Below are positions 55,435 through 63,839 of a DNA stretch of 64,000 bases, piece by piece. Below the pieces are notes generated by a model, which saw only the letters and a list, made by a program, of their open reading frames with translations, searched no databases and had not been told where the DNA came from. The stretch lies in NCBI RefSeq assembly GCF_010882175.1, contig NZ_WKLH01000001.1, positions 1,071,464 through 1,135,463 on the forward strand. Direction: 5' to 3'. The position numbers and the translations under genes are program-made. The DNA comes from Mangrovibacterium lignilyticum. Its GTDB lineage: Bacteria; Bacteroidota; Bacteroidia; Bacteroidales; Prolixibacteraceae. The number at the start of each line of letters is the position of its first letter. The stretch's first letter is position 1.

Positions 55435-55457
55435 AATGCTCCGAACGAAAACAGAAA

Positions 55458-56459
55458 ATGGAAAACCCGAATTACAATTTCACGCCGCTCGCTGGCTACG
55501 AAGAATTTGAAGCCACCACACAAATTATTATTGCCGAAATTCTGCGGAGGAAGCTTCCCTTCGAGGTCATTGACGCAAATAATAACCTGATTGCGTTGAC
55601 CTACAAAGGTAAAGAGTACGTCATTCATGAAGGCACCATCTCGGATGCCAACAGCCTGATTGCATACTGGATTTCAAACGATAAATGGATGACACGCCAG
55701 TTTCTGAAAAGAAAAGGCATCCGTCAGGCAAAAGGACTGTTGCTGCAAAACGGATTCGATCCGAAATCACTTGAGACAATCAGTTTTCCTGCGGTCGTAA
55801 AACCTGCTGACACGGATCACGGGATTGCTGTAGCCACCAACATTCAATCGCAAGCAGAATTGCAGGAGGCCATCGAACGGGCTTTCACTTTCTCCAAACG
55901 GGTGATTGTCGAAGAGTTCTTTGCAGGACGCGAGTTCCGTTTCCTGGTGATTGACGGAATAGTCAGAGCAATCGCTTTCCGCGAGCCGGCAAACATCACC
56001 GGCGATGGAAAACACACTGTGGAGCAACTCATTGACCAGAAAAACAAAGGACGCGGAAACGATTACCGCCATCCGCTGTTGAAGATCAAAGTTGACGAAG
56101 AAGTTAAAAGACATTTAAAAGCCCAGTCAATCTCTTTGGAAAGTATCTTAGACGCCGGTGAAAAGGTATATTTGCGTAAGAATTCGAATTTGAGCACCGG
56201 AGGAGACAGCATTGATGTGACCGATGAGATGCCCGTTTTTTACAACCAAATAGCCGAGCAAGCTGCGCAGGCTGCCGGCTTGAGCATTGCCGGGATCGAC
56301 ATTATCATTAATGATTGGCAAGCTGAACCGTCAACAGACAACTATATTGTTGTGGAACTGAACGCACCGGCTATGTTGTCGATGCACGATTTTCCGTACA
56401 TCGGGAAAAACAGGCAAGTTGAAAAATATGTCCTTGATAGTATTTTGAATTCCAAATAA
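55458..56459 (+). CDS. ATP-grasp ligase, GshF/cyanophycin-synthetase-like; probable glutathione synthetase
   Basis: A 333-residue ATP-grasp enzyme from ATG 55458. Seen: MTRQFLKRKGIRQAKGLLLQ (typical of the GshF and cyanophycin synthetase grasp domain), FPAVVKPADTDHGIAVATNI (ATP-binding Lys and loop), VIVEEFFAGREFRFLVIDG, and metal-site acids in IAGIDIIINDW and YIVVELNAPAML. It stands 31 bp upstream of a plant-type glutamate-cysteine ligase; the natural reading is that it adds glycine to gamma-glutamylcysteine. The frame is open back to 55251, but a -7 box and overlap with the previous gene favour the later start. Substrate is inferred from context. Confidence 0.8.
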   Translation: MENPNYNFTPLAGYEEFEATTQIIIAEILRRKLPFEVIDANNNLIALTYKGKEYVIHEGTISDANSLIAYWISNDKWMTRQFLKRKGIRQAKGLLLQNGFDPKSLETISFPAVVKPADTDHGIAVATNIQSQAELQEAIERAFTFSKRVIVEEFFAGREFRFLVIDGIVRAIAFREPANITGDGKHTVEQLIDQKNKGRGNDYRHPLLKIKVDEEVKRHLKAQSISLESILDAGEKVYLRKNSNLSTGGDSIDVTDEMPVFYNQIAEQAAQAAGLSIAGIDIIINDWQAEPSTDNYIVVELNAPAMLSMHDFPYIGKNRQVEKYVLDSILNSK

Positions 56460-56490
56460 GAACGCGTTTATATGCCATGAACTGCCCCCA

Positions 56491-57858
56491 ATGACAGAAA
56501 TAGAGAAAAAAATAGCAATTCTAAACAAATCCCAACTGATCGATTATTTCGTTCAGGGTTGTACGCCATTCGACGACTGGGGAATTGGTACCGAACACGA
56601 GAAATTCCTGTACCGGATTGAAAACTTCAAACGGTTGGGATACAATACCGAATCAGGCATTAGCACCATCCTGAAGCATATGCAAACCTCCGGATGGGAG
56701 CCCATCATGGAAAAAGAATTTCTGATAGGACTGCAACAAAACGGAGCCTCAATCACACTGGAGCCGGGAGGGCAATTCGAGCTTTCGGGGAAGAACTTCA
56801 AAACCATTCACCACACCTTTATCGAAACAAAGAAACATTTCGAGGAGCTGCGTGCGATTTGCCAGCAATTTGGATTCTTCAGTTTGCCAATGGGTGTTGA
56901 TCCACTTTGGAAAGTGCAAGATATTCCATGGATGCCCAAAAAACGGTATGCCATTATGAAAGAACACATGCCAACGAAAGGAAATCTGGGGTTGGAAATG
57001 ATGGCCAACACAGCGACCATTCAGGTCAACCTGGACTATGCCAGCGAAAAAGATATGATTCAGAAAATGCGTGTTGCACAAGCGCTTCAACCCTTTGCTT
57101 CGGCTATTTTTGCCAATTCTCCTTTTTCTGAAGGAAAGCCTAACGGCTACCTCAGCTACCGCACACAAATCTGGAACGACACTGATCCGGATCGCTGCGG
57201 ATTTCAATCTTTCATTTTCGACGAAAGTTTCGGTTTTGAGCGCTGGGTCGATTACTTGCTCGACATCCCGATGTATTTCATTTACCGTGATGGTGAATAT
57301 TTGTCGGCTAATGGAATCACCTTCCGTGAATTTATGAACGGCAAACACCAATTGTCACCAACGATGGAAGACTGGGAGATTCACTGTTCAACGGTGTTCC
57401 CCGATGTCCGCCTGAAACAATACATTGAAATGCGCGGAGCCGATGCAAGCTGTGTGAAACACATCGCGGCACTTTCTGCTTTCTGGGTTGGACTGTTGTA
57501 TGATGAAGAGAGTCGCAACGAAGCGATGGAACTGATTTCTGGCTGGGATATCAATGAAATTCAGGAAATCCGGGATCAAGTTCCGGTAAAAGGATTGAAA
57601 GCAAGCAGCAAACATTTGGATGCAGGAAAGATTTCAAAATATTTATACACCTTGGCTTCAGCCGGATTAACCCGACGGGCCAAACGGTGTGGCACCAACG
57701 ACGAAAGTCAATACCTGGATCCGGTTCGGTGTATTACCAACAGTGGTATCACGCAGGCTGAACGGCTGTTGGATTGCTACCGGGACGATTTCAACTCGGA
57801 TTTAATTCAACTGTTGGAAAACTGGCGCGAATTACAATTGCAAAGCTGTCCAAGCTGA
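56491..57858 (+). CDS. gshA: Glutamate--cysteine ligase, GCS2 (plant/alphaproteobacterial) type
   Basis: A 455-residue gamma-glutamylcysteine synthetase, the first step of glutathione synthesis. Seen: WGIGTEHEKFLYR (GTExE-type substrate motif), ITLEPGGQFELSG (metal and glutamate site), PMGVDPLWKVQDIPWMPKKR, and MMANTATIQVNLDY, all characteristic of the plant-type GCS2 family. No signal peptide; cytoplasmic. Paired with the ATP-grasp ligase just upstream, it gives a complete two-enzyme pathway. The intergenic gap after it (57859-57986) has no clear terminator. Confidence 0.92.
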   Translation: MTEIEKKIAILNKSQLIDYFVQGCTPFDDWGIGTEHEKFLYRIENFKRLGYNTESGISTILKHMQTSGWEPIMEKEFLIGLQQNGASITLEPGGQFELSGKNFKTIHHTFIETKKHFEELRAICQQFGFFSLPMGVDPLWKVQDIPWMPKKRYAIMKEHMPTKGNLGLEMMANTATIQVNLDYASEKDMIQKMRVAQALQPFASAIFANSPFSEGKPNGYLSYRTQIWNDTDPDRCGFQSFIFDESFGFERWVDYLLDIPMYFIYRDGEYLSANGITFREFMNGKHQLSPTMEDWEIHCSTVFPDVRLKQYIEMRGADASCVKHIAALSAFWVGLLYDEESRNEAMELISGWDINEIQEIRDQVPVKGLKASSKHLDAGKISKYLYTLASAGLTRRAKRCGTNDESQYLDPVRCITNSGITQAERLLDCYRDDFNSDLIQLLENWRELQLQSCPS

Positions 57859-57986
57859 TCAGTAAATATTAAATAGAATGACGGATGTTAAAAATAAGTT
57901 CCCGAATAACAAAAACACCCGCGCATCTGAATAGTCGATTTCCCGTAGAATGGTGAATCGTAAATTGCTCAATAGGAAATAACTTC

Positions 57987-59732
57987 ATGCTTTCAAAACT
58001 AAAGTTCTTATTACGTTACACAAATCAATACCGCTGGTGGTATACCGGAGGGATTATTTTCCTGACCCTAACGGTTTGGGCATCGGTTACCATTCCGGTA
58101 TACATTCAAAAAGCCATCGACCTGATCGCGAATGGCAAAAGTGGAAATGAAGCCGACTTTCAACGAAATATTTTGATTATTGCCGCCCTGGCAATTGGCC
58201 TGATCGTTGTCCGCTCGCTCTCGCGCATCTTAATTTTCGTTCCGGCACGCCTGATTGAACGAAAACTAAAAGGTGCCATGTTTAAGAAGCTGGCATCCTT
58301 TGGGAAAGACTATTACGATGGCAACTCCACGGGATCGATCATCTCACGTATCAACAACGACATAAATGGGGTGCGGATGATCACTGGCTTTGGAATCCTA
58401 CAAATCGCAAACATCATCCTGTCGCTTTCCATAACCCCTTATAAAATGTGGCAACTTTCGCCGGCACTGACGCTTTACTGCATCATCCCAATGGTTGTCA
58501 TTTTTGTTACCGTTCGGGTTGGGATGGCCGTTATGGTGAAATATACGCACATGCGTATGAATACCCTTCAAAGTTTATCAGGAAAAACCATTTCGTTTCT
58601 TTCCGGAAACAGTGTCATTAAAAGTTTCAATATTTATAATTATGCCGAAGGTGAGCTGAAAAAAGACAACGAACAGTTGTATGACGAAACCATGAAAATT
58701 ACCTGGATTCGTTCCTTCATCATGCCGCTGCTTGCCAACCTCGGTCAAATACTCAAAATACTGGTTCTGTTGGTTGGCGGTATGTACGTGATCAACGCGA
58801 AATTTACCATTGGTGAGCTGACGGCGTACATCGCGTACGCAGCCTTGCTGGCGCAACCGATCATGGGACTGGGATGGGTACTCACCATTTTTCAGCAAGG
58901 GATGGTCGGTATTGACAGCGTTCAAACCATCCTGGCACGCAAAGGAACTGATGACGACAAGCCACATTTGCCGAAAAACGAAAAAGACACTCTTTTTAAG
59001 GAAGGGATTCGGGTGAACAACCTAAGCTACACCTTCCACAACGGAGAACAACCCGCCTTGCAAAACATTTCCTTTACCATAAAGCCGGGGCAAGTAATCG
59101 GGATAACCGGGCAAGTCGGAGCCGGAAAAACCACTTTAATCAATTGCCTAAACGGACATCTGCGAGCAGGCAAAGGCATGATTTATTTCGGAGAAAAAGA
59201 CGCGGCTGAAATGCATGGAGAAGATATTCGATCGGTGATTCGGACTGTTAGCCAGGAAGTATTTTTGTTCTCCGACTCGATTGAAAACAACATTGCTTTT
59301 GGCTCTGAGAATGCAAAAGAAAAGAATGATTTCGATGAGGTAATTTTCAAAAGTGCCTTCAAAGACGAAATGGCCCGATTCACCAAAAAAGAGAAAACCC
59401 TCGTTGGCGAAAAAGGCATTATGCTCTCCGGTGGACAAAAACAGCGAATCAGCCTGGCTCGAGCCCTATACACACCTTGTGATGTACTGATTCTCGACGA
59501 TGTGTTCTCGGCGGTCGACACTGACACCGAACGTTTCCTGATTAAGCAAATTGTCGATAATCATCCAGCCAAAAGTTTGGTAATCATTTCGAACCGGATT
59601 AGTGTATTGGAAAAAACAGACCACACATTGGTATTGGAAAACGGACGAATCGCAGCACAAGGCAGCCCCGATGAATTAATGCAGCAATCGGAGTTTTACC
59701 GTGAAATAGCCAAACTGCAGAAGGAAAAATAA
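57987..59732 (+). CDS. ABC exporter half-transporter with degenerate nucleotide site (heterodimer partner 1)
   Basis: A 581-residue type IV ABC exporter subunit: six membrane helices in the first 320 residues and a nucleotide-binding domain. Walker A GQVGAGKTT near 374, Q-loop in TVSQEVFLF, signature LSGGQKQRISLARAL near 478, Walker B VLILDDVFSAVD near 500. Two departures from consensus: Asp replaces the catalytic Glu after Walker B, and the switch His is Asn in VIISNRISVL. Such subunits pair with a normal partner, and the next gene, 17 bp away, is that partner. Substrate (lipid, drug or peptide) unknown. Confidence 0.92.
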   Translation: MLSKLKFLLRYTNQYRWWYTGGIIFLTLTVWASVTIPVYIQKAIDLIANGKSGNEADFQRNILIIAALAIGLIVVRSLSRILIFVPARLIERKLKGAMFKKLASFGKDYYDGNSTGSIISRINNDINGVRMITGFGILQIANIILSLSITPYKMWQLSPALTLYCIIPMVVIFVTVRVGMAVMVKYTHMRMNTLQSLSGKTISFLSGNSVIKSFNIYNYAEGELKKDNEQLYDETMKITWIRSFIMPLLANLGQILKILVLLVGGMYVINAKFTIGELTAYIAYAALLAQPIMGLGWVLTIFQQGMVGIDSVQTILARKGTDDDKPHLPKNEKDTLFKEGIRVNNLSYTFHNGEQPALQNISFTIKPGQVIGITGQVGAGKTTLINCLNGHLRAGKGMIYFGEKDAAEMHGEDIRSVIRTVSQEVFLFSDSIENNIAFGSENAKEKNDFDEVIFKSAFKDEMARFTKKEKTLVGEKGIMLSGGQKQRISLARALYTPCDVLILDDVFSAVDTDTERFLIKQIVDNHPAKSLVIISNRISVLEKTDHTLVLENGRIAAQGSPDELMQQSEFYREIAKLQKEK

Positions 59733-59749
59733 TTTCGAAAACGAAGATC

Positions 59750-61537
59750 ATGACCAAGATTAAAAATAGTTTTCTACAAGGCAAAGACTGGCAACTGCTT
59801 CGGAAGTTCGGACGCTATTTTGTTCCGCACAAAAAGTGGTTCTTCCTAAGCATGGCGTCCATTCCCATCACAACGGTGGCAGGCATCCTGTTTCTTTGGC
59901 TGGTTGAAAATATTATTGACCAATACATTGTACCGGGGAATGTGGACGGACTGAAAATTCAGATCGTATTTCTCGCCTTGGTATTAATTCTAAACCTGCT
60001 GTTCGACGGAGTTTACAGCTATTCATTCTCCAAGTCGGGTGGTTTGGCAATTGTCGATATTCGGAAAGAATTGTTTGCAAAATCGCTGCGTTTCCCACTG
60101 AGCTATTTCGATAAAAAACCAATCGGGGTAACGCTGTCAAGACTCACCAGCGACATGGAATCCATTTCGGAATCGTTTGCTGCTGGGATTCTTGGCTTAC
60201 TGGCCGACAGTATCAAAACCATCGCTTTGGTGGCTTACCTCTGCTACCTGAATTGGTCACTCACCCTGGTATTATTGTTGGTTGTACCGGTAATTGTTTT
60301 GGTGATGCGCTTTTTACGCCAAAAGATGCGGACAGCCTATAACAACTCGCGAACCAGCCTTGCCAAGTCGGCAGCCTACCTGCAGGAATCATTGAACGGG
60401 ATGAAAACCATTCAACTTTATGCGGCCGAAAATGAAGCTCATCAAAAGTTTGATGAACTGAACAAGCAATATTGCGATGCGCAAAACCACTCCAACGTTT
60501 ACGATTCGGCATTGTATTCGACTGTTGAAGGAATTACCTCGGTAGCAACAGCGCTGGTAATTTGGTACGGAGCTATCCAAATTTGGGATCATGCATTTAC
60601 ACTTGGCGTACTGATCGTGTTTGTCACAACACTGGAACGGTTGTTTATTCCGGTAAAGCAGTTTGCCCAACAAATATCGACTATACAACGGGCCTTGTCG
60701 GCCTTGGAACACGTGAGCGAACTATACGAGCAACCCGTTGAAACAGGAAATACCGGACAGGCACTAACAACACCGCAACCGCTGGCCTTGCAGGAAATTG
60801 AGTTCAATCAGGTTTCCTTTCGCTATGCAGAAGATGGTCCCGATGTTCTGAAAGATATTTCCTTCAAACTAAACAAAGGAGATCGACTGGCATTAGTTGG
60901 CACAACCGGTTCAGGAAAGTCAACCATCATCAAACTGTTGGCAAAGACTTACACCGGCTACCGCGGGTCCATCAAAATTAACAGCACCGAGCTTCGCGAC
61001 ATTCCTTTGGCCCAATTGCGCGAAACCGTTTCGGTCATGCAGCAAGACATTTTCATGTTCAACAACTCGGTTGAATTCAATATTGCTCTCGGCCGGAAAG
61101 CCGTCAGCCACGATGATGTTGTGCAAGCGGCTTCATTTGTATATGCTGACCGATTCATTAACAACCTGCCCAATAAATACCAGTTTGTGGTTCAGGATAA
61201 TGGAGACAACCTTTCCAAAGGGCAAGCTCAACTGATTTCGTTCGCCAGAGCGATTGCAGGCAACAGCGAGTTGATCATCCTTGACGAAGCAACCAGTGCA
61301 GTTGATTCGGTAACCGAGCAATACATTCAGCGAGCCATTGCCAATATCTTCTCTTTAAAAACAGTTATTGCCGTGGCTCACCGCCTCAGCACGATTAAAA
61401 ACTCCAATCTGATTTTGGTTTTGGAAGAAGGGCAAATCATTGAGCGCGGTAATCACGCCCAACTGCTGGAGCATGGCGGCAAATACGCCCAACTGTTACA
61501 TCAGTTTGAAGAAGAAAATGCCGAACAGGGAGAATAA
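59750..61537 (+). CDS. ABC exporter half-transporter (heterodimer partner 2)
   Basis: A 595-residue subunit with six membrane helices (first about 330 residues; FPLSYFDKKPIGVTLSRLTS is the typical coupling region) and a nucleotide-binding domain with consensus Walker A GTTGSGKSTI near 384, Walker B LIILDEATSAVD with catalytic Glu near 508, and switch His in AVAHRLSTIK. Its signature is LSKGQAQLISFARAI instead of LSGGQ. Combined with the partner, one composite site is intact (this Walker A/B with the partner's LSGGQ) and one is degenerate, as in TM287/288. Its stop codon abuts the stop of the convergent glycosyltransferase gene. Confidence 0.92.
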   Translation: MTKIKNSFLQGKDWQLLRKFGRYFVPHKKWFFLSMASIPITTVAGILFLWLVENIIDQYIVPGNVDGLKIQIVFLALVLILNLLFDGVYSYSFSKSGGLAIVDIRKELFAKSLRFPLSYFDKKPIGVTLSRLTSDMESISESFAAGILGLLADSIKTIALVAYLCYLNWSLTLVLLLVVPVIVLVMRFLRQKMRTAYNNSRTSLAKSAAYLQESLNGMKTIQLYAAENEAHQKFDELNKQYCDAQNHSNVYDSALYSTVEGITSVATALVIWYGAIQIWDHAFTLGVLIVFVTTLERLFIPVKQFAQQISTIQRALSALEHVSELYEQPVETGNTGQALTTPQPLALQEIEFNQVSFRYAEDGPDVLKDISFKLNKGDRLALVGTTGSGKSTIIKLLAKTYTGYRGSIKINSTELRDIPLAQLRETVSVMQQDIFMFNNSVEFNIALGRKAVSHDDVVQAASFVYADRFINNLPNKYQFVVQDNGDNLSKGQAQLISFARAIAGNSELIILDEATSAVDSVTEQYIQRAIANIFSLKTVIAVAHRLSTIKNSNLILVLEEGQIIERGNHAQLLEHGGKYAQLLHQFEEENAEQGE

Positions 61538-63139
61538 TCAGTTTGATTCAAACACCAGGTTTTCCTTAGATTCAACAGCCTTGCTTCTGTTGTGATAAAC
61601 ACCCGATGACCGACGGCTAAACAGGTCGTGATCGATGCTTACACGCCGTAAGTTCGGAATACTGTCCATGTAAGTCAAGTTCCGGTCACGACATAATACA
61701 AGTACATCTTTGTGATTCCCCAAATAGGCTTCCAGCTCTTTTTCAGTTTGAAATACCGGAATGGGATTTTGCACATAAAAAGCAAAAGCATCGTCGAAGT
61801 TCTTGTAGGCAACAACATTTTCGTGAGACCGAACAAGCTCCTCGTATTTACGAATGGGAGATTGATCATCGATGATCTGATACGGACCGGCAAAAAACAC
61901 AACTGTTGCAAGCATAAAGGTTATCGACATCGCAAGTATTCCTTTCTCCAGTGATTTTCGACTTAAGAAAAGTGCAAGTAGGGCTCCTATTGGTAAAAAC
62001 AGGAAGAACCAGAAAATCCATGAAACAGAATCCAAAGGTTCAGTATTTTGGGTCAGGAAATAAGCCGCAAAAGGAAACGCGACAGCCAAAAGTGCAAAAA
62101 TATACAGTTCGGGCTTAACAAGCTTTTTCGTTTGTTTTTCATCCACCAACTTCGCAATACAACCACCAATAATAATCGCAAGAAACGGATATGCTGGTGT
62201 CGTGTAGTTAATCAATTTTGTTTTTGAAAATGCGTAGAAAACAGCGACTGATGCAACGGAAATAATCGCAAACAGCAGAATCGGCTCTGCCTTTTTGCTC
62301 TTCCAGGCATTTCTGAAAGCCCGAACGGCAAAAACCGAGAAAGGAAGCATTCCGGCAATAATGAAAAGAAAGCTTAGAACAAACGGTCCGCTGTGACTTC
62401 CCATCCCACTATTAAAACGATCAAAATTATGCTCCCAGAAAAAACCTTGAGTCCATCGACCACCGGTCTCCATATCAACTGCCAAATACCAGGGCAAACT
62501 AAAAAGAAGAGTTAATAGAATTCCCCACCAGGGTTTCAACGCCAGAATTGTTCGCCAGTTGAACGTTTGGGTGGCGAGCAGAAACACAAAAGCCGACAAC
62601 GCCGGTAATAGAAGCCCGACAGGTCCTTTGGCCAGAATACCCAACCCCAGGAAAATGTACATTCCGCCATACCACTTCCATTTTCCGCTACTCCAGCCCT
62701 CGTAAAACAAGTACAGCGAAAGCGTGTGGCAAAAAATCAGGTACGGGTCGGGTGTGGCCACCCTGAACTGGGCAACAACATGCATCGACGAGAGTAAAAT
62801 CAAAGCCGACCACCAAGCTGCTTTCAGACTGATATGGCGTTTGGCAATCCAAAAGGTAGCCAGTACGATTAACACACCGCACACGGCCGAGAAAAAGCGC
62901 GCACTGGCCTCATTCACGCCACCGACCAAATAAGCGATCATCATACCGTAGTACTCCAAAACCGGTTTATCGGTCCGCAGTTCGCCATTAAACGTCGGCA
63001 CTACCCAATTATTTTGTTGCAGCATCTCACGGGCACATTCTGCATTGCGCGCCTCTGCCACCGGAAAAACACTTGTTCCTCCAAGGAACGAAAAAAACAA
63101 AACCAAGCTTAATAAAAAAATCACCAGAAAGTATTTCAT
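61538..63139 (-). CDS. GT39/ArnT-like membrane glycosyltransferase
   Basis: A 533-residue polytopic membrane protein with about 11-12 helices and a C-terminal soluble part (about 430-533). The first loop holds the family hallmark VAEARNAECAREML followed by WVVPTFNGELRTDKPVLEYY, matching the GT-C family of ArnT and protein mannosyltransferases, where the acidic/Arg residues near the first loop bind the lipid-phosphate sugar. It should move a sugar from a polyprenyl phosphate to lipid A, another lipid or a protein on the periplasmic side. Acceptor unknown. No terminator is evident between it and the convergent gene, whose stop is adjacent. Confidence 0.88.
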   Translation of the reverse strand: MKYFLVIFLLSLVLFFSFLGGTSVFPVAEARNAECAREMLQQNNWVVPTFNGELRTDKPVLEYYGMMIAYLVGGVNEASARFFSAVCGVLIVLATFWIAKRHISLKAAWWSALILLSSMHVVAQFRVATPDPYLIFCHTLSLYLFYEGWSSGKWKWYGGMYIFLGLGILAKGPVGLLLPALSAFVFLLATQTFNWRTILALKPWWGILLTLLFSLPWYLAVDMETGGRWTQGFFWEHNFDRFNSGMGSHSGPFVLSFLFIIAGMLPFSVFAVRAFRNAWKSKKAEPILLFAIISVASVAVFYAFSKTKLINYTTPAYPFLAIIIGGCIAKLVDEKQTKKLVKPELYIFALLAVAFPFAAYFLTQNTEPLDSVSWIFWFFLFLPIGALLALFLSRKSLEKGILAMSITFMLATVVFFAGPYQIIDDQSPIRKYEELVRSHENVVAYKNFDDAFAFYVQNPIPVFQTEKELEAYLGNHKDVLVLCRDRNLTYMDSIPNLRRVSIDHDLFSRRSSGVYHNRSKAVESKENLVFESN

Positions 63140-63310
63140 CCTTCAAACGTTAATCTCATTGTTCAAACGTAAACATTAAAAGCAAAGAAACAGTTGGGTT
63201 TGTATGTATGGAGTAGTATGAATACGAATTTGATAATTTAATCTCAGAAATCTCCGGGAACCTCCATTTTTTTTTGTCCTCCCTTTTAGAAAAAGCCAAA
63301 TTAAAAAACA

Positions 63311-63342
63311 AAAAAAGAGGAAAGACTTTCATCTTTCCTCTT
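63311..63342 (-). terminator. Terminator of the downstream tRNA-Phe copy
   Basis: Minus-strand AGAGGAAAGA/TCTTTCCTCT stem, followed by TTTTTT, directly after the tRNA 3' end. Confidence 0.88.
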
Positions 63343-63348
63343 GACCGG

Positions 63349-63421
63349 TGGTGCCACCTGGAATCGAACCAGGGACACATGGATTTTCAGTCCATTGCTC
63401 TACCAACTGAGCTATGGCACC
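63349..63421 (-). tRNA. tRNA-Phe (anticodon GAA), copy 1
   Basis: A 73-nt cloverleaf on the minus strand: acceptor GGTGCCA/TGGCACC, D-arm GCTCAGTTGGTAGAGC, anticodon stem-loop ATGGACTGAAAATCCAT with anticodon GAA, T-arm CCTGGTTCGATTCCAGG, discriminator A. CCA is not encoded (CCG follows). Identical to the copy at 63578-63650. Confidence 0.98.
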
Positions 63422-63458
63422 GTTGGTGTGCGACTGCAGCATTTTGCAATTGCGGTCG

Positions 63459-63466
63459 CAAATATA
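63459..63466 (-). promoter_or_regulatory. -7 promoter box TATATTTG of tRNA-Phe copy 1
   Basis: Minus-strand TATATTTG, perfect TAnnTTTG, 38 bp upstream of the tRNA 5' end; the same box precedes copy 2 at the same distance. Confidence 0.6.
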
Positions 63467-63539
63467 GTAGAAAACTTTAGAGTAACGAACGGATTTTCAT
63501 TTTCATCAAAAAAAAATATTTCCCCAACAACAAGGAGAT

Positions 63540-63571
63540 AAAAAAAGGGGAAAGATTTTCATCTTTCCCCT
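63540..63571 (-). terminator. Terminator of the upstream tRNA-Phe copy
   Basis: Minus-strand GGGGAAAGA/TCTTTCCCC stem with a TTTTTTT tail, the repeat-equivalent of the hairpin at 63311. Confidence 0.88.
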
Positions 63572-63577
63572 GACCGG

Positions 63578-63650
63578 TGGTGCCACCTGGAATCGAACCA
63601 GGGACACATGGATTTTCAGTCCATTGCTCTACCAACTGAGCTATGGCACC
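63578..63650 (-). tRNA. tRNA-Phe (anticodon GAA), copy 2
   Basis: Same 73-nt sequence as copy 1, 229 bp away in the same orientation, with its own promoter box and terminator; no encoded CCA. Confidence 0.98.
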
Positions 63651-63687
63651 GTTGGTGTGCGACTGCGGTGTTTCGCAATTGCGGTTG

Positions 63688-63695
63688 CAAATATA
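63688..63695 (-). promoter_or_regulatory. -7 promoter box TATATTTG of tRNA-Phe copy 2
   Basis: Minus-strand TATATTTG 38 bp upstream of the tRNA 5' end, with a TTTTG about 18 bp further upstream as a possible -33 box. Confidence 0.6.
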
Positions 63696-63790
63696 GAGCA
63701 AAATTTTTGACTTCAAAATAAAAAATAAGGCCCTCGAATGTTTTTTCCGGCTCTTTCGTTAGAAATCTCTCTTTTTCATGAAATTATCGA

Positions 63791-63820
63791 TTGTATTTAT
63801 TTCGCGTATTCCTACTTTTG
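63791..63820 (+). promoter_or_regulatory. Promoter TTG-N19-TACTTTTG of the M16 protease gene
   Basis: TTG at 63791-63793, exactly 19 bp, then TACTTTTG at 63813-63820: a full match to the Bacteroidota -33/-7 pattern, 20 bp before the GTG start. Confidence 0.7.
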
Positions 63821-63839
63821 CACTCCAATTAAGCATCAC

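Noticed and set aside
55251-55457. N-terminal extension of the ATP-grasp protein
   Set aside because: Overlaps the end of the preceding gene, lacks family similarity, and a -7 box at 55427 supports the later ATG.
63311-63700. Two similar 230-bp units considered as attachment-site repeats of an integrated element
   Set aside because: Each unit is a full tRNA gene with promoter and terminator, and no integrase or mobile gene lies between or beside them.
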